This document shows positions 1 through 4,252 of a stretch of 6,671 nucleotides of DNA, one piece after another. Positions within the stretch are counted from its first letter, which is position 1, and each line of letters starts with the position of its first letter. The stretch comes from Acidobacteriota bacterium (GTDB taxonomy: Bacteria > Acidobacteriota > UBA6911 > RPQK01 > DATIPO01), in contig JANQFM010000045.1 of NCBI GenBank assembly GCA_028277865.1, forward strand, positions 1 through 6,671, read 5' to 3'. The notes beneath the pieces are model-generated. The model had not been told where the DNA came from, made no database searches, and saw only the letters and a program-made list of their open reading frames with translations. The translations under genes and the position numbers were made by a program.

Positions 1-1089
1 GTAGGCGAGATCTTGCGTTCGTCCGGCGTGGAGACTGTCGAGTTCCGGGCCTCCATCATCATCGGCTCGGGCAGCCTTTCCTTCGAAATGATCCGCGACC
101 TGGTCGAAAAGCTGCCGGTCATGATCACTCCCCGCTGGGTTTCCGTCGAAGCCCAGCCGATCGGCATCAGGGATCTGCTCATTTACCTCCAGCAAGCCGT
201 CCACCTGAACCTGAAACCAGCCGGCAGCCGGATCTTCGAGATCGGAGGCGCCGACCGGATGAACTATGGCGAGTTGATGCAGGAGTACGCCAGGCAGCGG
301 GGACTGCGGCGCTTCATGATCCCCGTGCCGGTGCTCAGCCCTCGCCTCTCCAGTCTTTGGCTGGGGCTGGTGACGCCGCTTTACGCCCGGGTGGGCCGCA
401 AACTGATCGACAGCATCCGCCATCCCACCATCGTGAGCCGAGATGACACCCGACGGTTTTTCTCCCTGCAGCCCGGCAGGGTGGGCGAGGCAATTGCCGA
501 GGCCCTCAGGAATGAGGATCGGGAGTTCGCCTCCACCCGATGGTCGGACGCCATCTCAGCCTCCGGAGAGCAGCCCAACTGGGGAGGGCAGCGCTTTGGA
601 AAGCGACTGGTCGACTCACGGACGGTTCAAGTCAGCGTCGGGCCAACCCAAGCCTTTGCGCCGATTCGCTGCATCGGGGGCAAAAACGGCTGGTATTACT
701 GCAATTGGCTATGGAGGCTGCGTGGCTTCTTCGACCTGCTCATGGGAGGCGTCGGCATGAGGCGCGGGCGCCGCAGCCCCGAGGATCTGAAGGTCGGCGA
801 CACCCTGGATTGGTGGCGCATCGAGGAATATTCGCCCAACCGCCTGCTGCGCCTCAGCGCCGAGATGAAACTGCCGGGGAGAGCCTGGCTGCAATTCGAA
901 GTGAGTTCGCAGAAGGGCGGGTCCGCAATCCGGCAGACAGCCATATTCGACCCCGTCGGGCTGGCCGGCCTTGCCTACTGGTATTTGATCTACCCGCTGC
1001 ATGCCCTCATCTTCAGGAATCTCCTCGGGGAAATCGCCCGCCGAGCCGAATCGCAGCCGCAGCCATCGGGAGCCATTCAACGGCCTTGA
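1..1089 (+). CDS. SDR/NmrA-like NAD(P)-binding protein with C-terminal DUF2867 domain (5' partial)
   Basis: Frame 1 is open from the first base to the TGA at 1087-1089, giving 362 visible residues. The N-terminal Rossmann fold with its Gly-rich nucleotide-binding motif is off the left edge; relatives are usually near 480-500 residues, so roughly 120-140 are missing. The first ~175 residues are the C-terminal half of an extended/atypical SDR: a FRASIIIGSGS-type strand and loop, TPRWVSVEAQPIGIRDLL, then FEIGGADRMNYGELM, as in NmrA/YbjT-like epimerase-related proteins. From about residue 183 to ~350 lies DUF2867, recognised by TRWSDAI, WGGQRFGKRLVDSR, GWYYCNWLWRLRGFFDLL, GGVGMRRGRR and the closing RQTAIFDPVGLAGLAYWY with a hydrophobic stretch near the C-terminus. 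The family is poorly characterised, so substrate and reaction are unknown. It is probably cytoplasmic or peripherally membrane-associated. It converges on the dehydratase gene, with a 98-base gap. Confidence 0.9.
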   Translation, partial: VGEILRSSGVETVEFRASIIIGSGSLSFEMIRDLVEKLPVMITPRWVSVEAQPIGIRDLLIYLQQAVHLNLKPAGSRIFEIGGADRMNYGELMQEYARQRGLRRFMIPVPVLSPRLSSLWLGLVTPLYARVGRKLIDSIRHPTIVSRDDTRRFFSLQPGRVGEAIAEALRNEDREFASTRWSDAISASGEQPNWGGQRFGKRLVDSRTVQVSVGPTQAFAPIRCIGGKNGWYYCNWLWRLRGFFDLLMGGVGMRRGRRSPEDLKVGDTLDWWRIEEYSPNRLLRLSAEMKLPGRAWLQFEVSSQKGGSAIRQTAIFDPVGLAGLAYWYLIYPLHALIFRNLLGEIARRAESQPQPSGAIQRP

Positions 1090-1120
1090 CCCGGATTTCT
1101 CACGGGCTCTCTGCTGTGGA

Positions 1121-1141
1121 GCCGCCTTCGAGCGAAGCGGC
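1121..1141. terminator. Candidate hairpin between convergent genes
   Basis: A GC-rich stem of five pairs (gccgc/gcggc) continues, after one bulged C, with three more pairs (ttc/gaa) around a four-base loop. It lies 32 bases after the stop of the SDR-DUF2867 gene and 47 bases past the stop of the convergent dehydratase gene. That position suits a shared transcription end. There is no T-run on either side, so it is not a classical intrinsic terminator and could simply be a chance stem. Confidence 0.3.
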
Positions 1142-1187
1142 TTAGTCAACCGTTAGGACGGCAGACTTGCCTTTGGGCGACCTCCAT

Positions 1188-2222
1188 TCAACGCAGCAGG
1201 AAACCTTCCCCCAGGGGATCCTGGGGGTCGATCAGGAATTCGTGACGTCCGGTGATATGCGCCCTGCCGCGTACCTCGGGGACGATAGCGGGACGGCCTG
1301 CCAGGCTGATCGTCTCAGCCACCCGGACGTCAAAGCTGGTTCCGATCAGGCTTTCGATGGTGATCCAGCGTCCGCCTTCCAGTTCGCCTTGCACATGGTG
1401 GATGGCGGCGCGTCCGCTAACGCCTGTTCCGGTCGGAGAGCGGTCCACCTCGCCATCGGCAAAAACGCACACATTGCGGCTGTGCACCGGCCCAGCACCT
1501 GTCGGACCCTGCACGAAGATCGTCCCGTATAAGAAATTCAGATCTGGGTTTCCGTCGGGATGGACAATTGTGTACTGCGACGAGATTGCCTGTTTGATGC
1601 GCCTCCCCAGGTCGACGATGCGGGAGCAGTTGGCAGGGCGGATTTCGAGCCCAACCGACTCAGCCTCCAGGTAAGCGTAAAAAGCGCCTCCGAAGGCGAT
1701 ATCGCAACGGATCCGCCCCAGTTGGGGAACCTCTACTTCGAGATCTTTCTCAAGCAGGAAGGAGGCCACGTTGAGGAAGGAGACCAGTTCCACCCGTCCT
1801 TGCTCGATCTGAGCGCGGGCAGTGACCCGTCCGGCGGGAGTGTCGATGCGAATGACAGGCCGCCGCCCCGAGGCATTCAGCAGCCCGCATTCGATGCCCA
1901 CCTTGACCAGCCCGATGATGCCGTGCCCGCACATGGTGCTGAATCCATCGTTGTGCAGGAAAAGGACTCCCACATCGCCGTCCTCGCGTTCAGGCTCGGT
2001 CAGGATGCAGCCGTACATGTCTGAATGCCCCCGCGGCTCCCACATCAGGGCTCGGCGCAGATGGTCGTGGTGCCGGCGGGCCTGACGGCGTTTTTCGAGG
2101 ATGGTCTTGCCGGAAAGCTGCGGGAATCCCGAGGTGATGACCCGCAACGGCTCGCCGGCGGTGTGCGCGTCGATGGCCGTGATGCGCCGCCAGTGATCAG
2201 GCGGTTGCCAGTGATCGGGCAT
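1188..2222 (-). CDS. Proline racemase family protein, probable trans-3-hydroxy-L-proline dehydratase
   Basis: A 344-residue member of the proline racemase family (PF05544), the usual length. Family marks are IDAHTAGEPLRV at residues 17-28, RGHSDMYGC at 64-72 and STMCGHG at 95-101, where Cys98 is the first catalytic residue. The second active-site motif reads DRSPTGTG at 260-267. Thr264 stands where racemases and 4-hydroxyproline epimerases carry the second catalytic Cys. A Cys/Thr pair is the established signature of trans-3-hydroxy-L-proline dehydratase (EC 4.2.1.77; human L3HYPDH type), which converts its substrate to delta-1-pyrroline-2-carboxylate in the cytoplasm. The frame is open upstream to a TTG at 2306, but ATG 2222 is preferred because it opens just before the conserved start of the domain and the extension would run through a palindrome. 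No clear Shine-Dalgarno is seen. The usual partner, a pyrroline-2-carboxylate reductase, is absent from the window. A plain racemase or epimerase is less likely. Confidence 0.9.
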   Translation of the reverse strand: MPDHWQPPDHWRRITAIDAHTAGEPLRVITSGFPQLSGKTILEKRRQARRHHDHLRRALMWEPRGHSDMYGCILTEPEREDGDVGVLFLHNDGFSTMCGHGIIGLVKVGIECGLLNASGRRPVIRIDTPAGRVTARAQIEQGRVELVSFLNVASFLLEKDLEVEVPQLGRIRCDIAFGGAFYAYLEAESVGLEIRPANCSRIVDLGRRIKQAISSQYTIVHPDGNPDLNFLYGTIFVQGPTGAGPVHSRNVCVFADGEVDRSPTGTGVSGRAAIHHVQGELEGGRWITIESLIGTSFDVRVAETISLAGRPAIVPEVRGRAHITGRHEFLIDPQDPLGEGFLLR

Positions 2223-2294
2223 GGGACCGAGTCTACAGGAACAACGCCGCCACAAGAATTCCGCTCTGCAAGGACAAGGCCATGAAACATCGCT

Positions 2295-2315
2295 CCACGG
2301 AGTCAAGCTCCGTGG
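2295..2315. repeat. Perfect 8-bp palindrome, five-base loop
   Basis: The arms ccacggag and ctccgtgg pair perfectly around tcaag. The element lies 73 bases upstream of the dehydratase start and downstream of the small minus-strand gene. Its compact stem and short loop resemble REP-like intergenic palindromes. It could also act as a transcription-end or mRNA-stability element between the two same-strand genes. No T-run follows on the minus strand, which argues against a classical terminator. Confidence 0.55.
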
Positions 2316-2353
2316 TGGCGATAGCGATTATTGAAGCGGGTCTGGTCACTAAA

Positions 2354-2384
2354 CACGGCCCGGCCGGGACAAGCCCGGCACGTG
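2354..2384. repeat. GC-rich imperfect palindrome (second of a pair)
   Basis: The core gccggg-acaag-cccggc (2363-2379) is a perfect 6-bp stem with a five-base loop. An outer cacg/cgtg pairing (2354-2357 with 2381-2384) extends it across an asymmetric internal loop. The loop ends in caag, as does the loop of the palindrome 39 bases to its left, and both are oriented alike. The spacer 2223-2426 otherwise shows no coding signal; the short reading frame crossing it overlaps the neighbouring gene and these stems. Confidence 0.5.
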
Positions 2385-2426
2385 GCCTCCATTGCTTCCA
2401 GCACGCTTAAGTGAGCAGTCTTGGAG

Positions 2427-2732
2427 TTAGCCGCCGAAAACCTGTCGGTATCTCTGACAGGCCTCCCGGAAGCCGGAGCGGGGGAAATCCGTTTCATCCA
2501 GTACCTTCAAAAGCTCCTCCAGGTTCCAATGAAGCTGGCGGGCCAATTGGCGTTGCTGGGCTGTGACCGCGGGACGGGTTAGCAGCCAAAGGTCTCCTTT
2601 GCCTTGCATGTGCACGAGCTGCGAGAACTCCACCTTGCTCAGATGACGCCGGGAAGTCGCCAGCAAGACCGCAAAGCGATTGCGCAGGCGGCAAAGCCTT
2701 TCGTCCGGCTGCGGCTTCAAATCGGTTGACAT
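2427..2732 (-). CDS. Small hypothetical protein, divergent from the sigma factor gene
   Basis: A 101-residue, charged, probably mostly helical soluble protein with no signal peptide and no membrane segment. I do not recognise a family. The N-terminal half is Arg-rich (RLCRLRNRFAVLLATSRRHL), and the centre has a short hydrophobic-charged segment (KGDLWLLTRPAVTAQQRQLA). The second half is Leu/Glu-rich (NLEELLKVLDETDFP) and could form helices. ATG 2732 has a GGAG directly against it, which is poor spacing. An ATG at 2780 would add 16 residues (MRNRQLGSKYNQ...), and the frame stays open into the sigma gene on the opposite strand, but that extension looks non-coding. It ends with TAA at 2427-2429. 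It lies on the same strand as the dehydratase gene, 204 bases upstream, and divergent from an ECF sigma gene. A role linked to that sigma factor is possible but unsupported by any motif. Confidence 0.6.
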   Translation of the reverse strand: MSTDLKPQPDERLCRLRNRFAVLLATSRRHLSKVEFSQLVHMQGKGDLWLLTRPAVTAQQRQLARQLHWNLEELLKVLDETDFPRSGFREACQRYRQVFGG

Positions 2733-2755
2733 CTCCAAACTTGCCTGGTTATACT
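2726..2755 (+). promoter_or_regulatory. Sigma70-like promoter for the ECF sigma gene
   Basis: A perfect TTGACA (2726-2731) is followed after 18 bases by TATACT (2750-2755), five of six matches to the -10 consensus. Transcription would begin near 2762 and leave a leader of about 70 bases before the ATG at 2833. The -35 box overlaps the start codon (2730-2732) of the divergent small gene, so the two transcription units may interfere or be co-regulated. The boxes suggest housekeeping transcription rather than autoregulation. Confidence 0.6.
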
Positions 2756-2832
2756 TGCTGCCTAATTGCCGATTCCTCATATAACTACATACGTTGCTCC
2801 TGCCATTTTTGCGAAGAGCGTTACAGATTTTT

Positions 2833-3378
2833 ATGCTGGAACGCCTTTGGAAGGAGAACGAAAAGACCCTGCGTTCGATCATTTCGACCGTCTTCCGGGA
2901 TGACGCCCTCATTGATGACGTCATGCAGGAGGCCTACCTGCGGATTCTGCGCTTCGGATCTCAAAGCCGCAGCAGCGGCGAGGGCTATCGCTTCATTCGC
3001 AAGGTGGTGTGGTCCACGACGGTCGATCTATACCGGCGCAGGCGCAGCAAGAAGGAAAACGGATTTGGCAGCTACCCTCCCTTGGCTCCACCGCCGTCGC
3101 CGTTGACCACTTTGGTGCGGATGGAGGAATCCCGCTTGCGCAAGCTGGTTTGGAGCGAGATCGACCAAGCCATCAAGGAGCTGCCGCCTAAGCTGCAGGT
3201 GGCCCTGGACTGCTATTACGGCCCTGAGATCCAGCCCATCCAGGATGTCTGCCTGGAACTGGGGCTGTCCTATTCGACCCTTCGCAGCCGCATGCTGTCC
3301 GCCCTGGAACGGATCCGTCGCCGGCTCAAGAAGAAAGGCATCTTCGAGCCCTATCAGGAGCTGCGGGGGTGGACGTGA
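2833..3378 (+). CDS. ECF-type RNA polymerase sigma factor (sigma-70 family)
   Basis: A 181-residue protein with the two-domain layout of extracytoplasmic-function sigma factors, which direct RNA polymerase to a specific promoter set. Region 2 spans about residues 7-75: the helix containing DDVMQEAYLRIL (28-39) matches the core-binding region 2.2, and the following GYRFIRKVVWSTTVDLYRRRRSKK (51-74) corresponds to 2.3-2.4, which melts and reads the -10 element. A Pro-rich linker (residues 82-90) leads to region 4 at about 110-168, with KELPPKLQVALDCYY and a helix-turn-helix near 136-155 (VCLELGLSYSTLRSRM) for the -35 element, ending in a basic tail. ATG 2833 is preferred; a TTG at 2794 would add 13 residues. 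Only a weak, distant gaagag (2813-2818) is available as a ribosome site. No anti-sigma gene follows. Its ECF subgroup and targets cannot be told from the sequence. Confidence 0.9.
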   Translation: MLERLWKENEKTLRSIISTVFRDDALIDDVMQEAYLRILRFGSQSRSSGEGYRFIRKVVWSTTVDLYRRRRSKKENGFGSYPPLAPPPSPLTTLVRMEESRLRKLVWSEIDQAIKELPPKLQVALDCYYGPEIQPIQDVCLELGLSYSTLRSRMLSALERIRRRLKKKGIFEPYQELRGWT

Positions 3379-3385
3379 GTAGCAA

Positions 3386-3512
3386 TTGTCAGTTGTCAAC
3401 TGGCAGAGGCTAGCGATGAGGGCTGGGTGATGGTGGAGGAACCTCTACTGCCTTCTCCTCTGCGTGGAAAACCGTGAGGCAACCTCTCTTCCCAAAAACT
3501 GACAACTGACAA
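3386..3512. repeat. 13-bp inverted repeat framing the gap between convergent genes
   Basis: The left arm ttgtcagttgtca (3386-3398) is the exact reverse complement of the right arm tgacaactgacaa (3500-3512). The left arm starts eight bases after the sigma stop, and the right arm touches the rsmD stop codon at 3513-3515. Each arm contains two copies of a tgacaa heptamer-like unit. About 100 bases lie between, with short cctc/gagg complementarities and no coding signal. It could be a bidirectional terminator, a remnant of a small mobile palindromic element, or a pair of dispersed heptamer repeats. Confidence 0.6.
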
Positions 3513-4058
3513 CTAATCCCGCCGGTAAAAGCTCAGGCGGCTGTTTCCGGCGTGAATCTCCCGGACAGGCTGCAGCGAGGCAGGAGTTTCCGGCAACGGG
3601 GATTTGCGCCGGGATTCCAGGATGACCATCGCCCCTTCTTGAATCAGAGGGCACTTTGCTGTCCGGTCGAGCAATTTGACGTGCCGCCCGAAATCGTAAG
3701 GGGGGTCGAGGAAGACGAAGTCGAAACGCTTTGGATGGCGCAGTTGGCGCAACAAGACGAAAATGTCTTTTCGGTGGACTTCGAATCCCTCTTCAATGGC
3801 GCAAAGCCCGAGGTTTTTTCGCAGCAGCCGCAGAGCCGCCGCATTGCGGTCGTTGAAGGTCACATGGGCTGCGCCCCGGCTCAGGGCCTCGATTCCGACG
3901 GCGCCGCTTCCGGCAAAGCCGTCCAACCATGAAGAGCCTTCCACCCCAGCGCCCAGGATATCGAAAAGCGATTCTCGCAGGCGGTCGCCAGTGGGACGGA
4001 CGTTTGCACGAACCGTCGCCAGACGCCTGCCCCGGTAGCGACCGCCAATGACTCGCAT
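3513..4058 (-). CDS. rsmD: 16S rRNA (guanine(966)-N(2))-methyltransferase RsmD
   Basis: A 181-residue protein, close to the size of E. coli RsmD (198). The family methylates N2 of G966 in 16S rRNA of the small subunit using S-adenosylmethionine, in the cytoplasm. Visible marks are the start MRVIGGRYRGRRL, the RPTGDRLRESLFDIL segment (21-35) typical of RsmD, SAM-binding motif I at 45-55 (LDGFAGSGAVG) followed by IEALSRGA, and the catalytic DPPY at 118-121. ATG 4058 is chosen because the family begins at this MRVIxGRYRG; the frame continues open for 48 residues to 4202, but that extension looks non-coding. No strong ribosome site is visible. The gene ends in TAG at 3513-3515, convergent with the sigma gene. 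It is often paired with coaD in other bacteria, but nothing on this strand follows it here. Motif I has Gly where many relatives have Leu or Phe (LDxFAGSG), a mild difference unlikely to affect activity. Confidence 0.93.
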   Translation of the reverse strand: MRVIGGRYRGRRLATVRANVRPTGDRLRESLFDILGAGVEGSSWLDGFAGSGAVGIEALSRGAAHVTFNDRNAAALRLLRKNLGLCAIEEGFEVHRKDIFVLLRQLRHPKRFDFVFLDPPYDFGRHVKLLDRTAKCPLIQEGAMVILESRRKSPLPETPASLQPVREIHAGNSRLSFYRRD

Positions 4059-4109
4059 GGATTGGAAGACTAGAGCAATCGTCTCAGCAGGGCAACAGAG
4101 CCAGATTTG

Positions 4110-4121
4110 CCAAACATTTGG
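4110..4121. promoter_or_regulatory. Short palindrome in the rsmD/amidohydrolase divergent spacer
   Basis: ccaaa-ca-tttgg is a 5-bp inverted repeat with a two-base centre, about 50 bases upstream of rsmD. It has the shape of an operator half-site pair, but its length is within chance expectation. The divergent spacer 4059-4252 otherwise shows no convincing -35/-10 pair on either strand; a ttgaaa at 4162-4167 lacks a good -10 at the right distance. Confidence 0.2.
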
Positions 4122-4240
4122 AGTCGGCCATGCGTCCAATACCTGAAAGATGCCGCTTAATTTGAAAGGAAGGCCGAAATAGATCCGAGTTTCGAGTAAC
4201 ATGCTGGAGAATGGGCGGTCTGAACATAGAACGGAGAATC

Positions 4241-4247
4241 AGGAGGA
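4241..4247 (+). promoter_or_regulatory. Strong Shine-Dalgarno site for the amidohydrolase gene
   Basis: aggagga lies five bases upstream of the ATG at 4253-4255. It is the clearest ribosome binding site in the window and fixes the start, which also places a good signal peptide at the N-terminus. Confidence 0.85.
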
Positions 4248-4252
4248 AGGCA

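Noticed and set aside
540..1149. Long overlapping frames on both strands within the DUF2867 region
   Set aside because: The DUF2867 reading frame is conserved and continuous; the others are high-GC shadows.
2303..2497. 64-residue minus-strand reading frame crossing the palindromes
   Set aside because: It overlaps the end of the small gene in another frame, runs through two hairpin stems and has no family resemblance; the composition looks like translated repeat.
2733..2924. N-terminal extension of the small minus-strand gene into the sigma gene
   Set aside because: It is antisense to the conserved sigma region 2 and would cross the sigma promoter; an internal ATG at 2732 gives a plausible protein.
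4059..4202. 48-residue N-terminal extension of RsmD
   Set aside because: The family begins at MRVIxGRYRG, matching the ATG at 4058; the extension has no resemblance to RsmD proteins.
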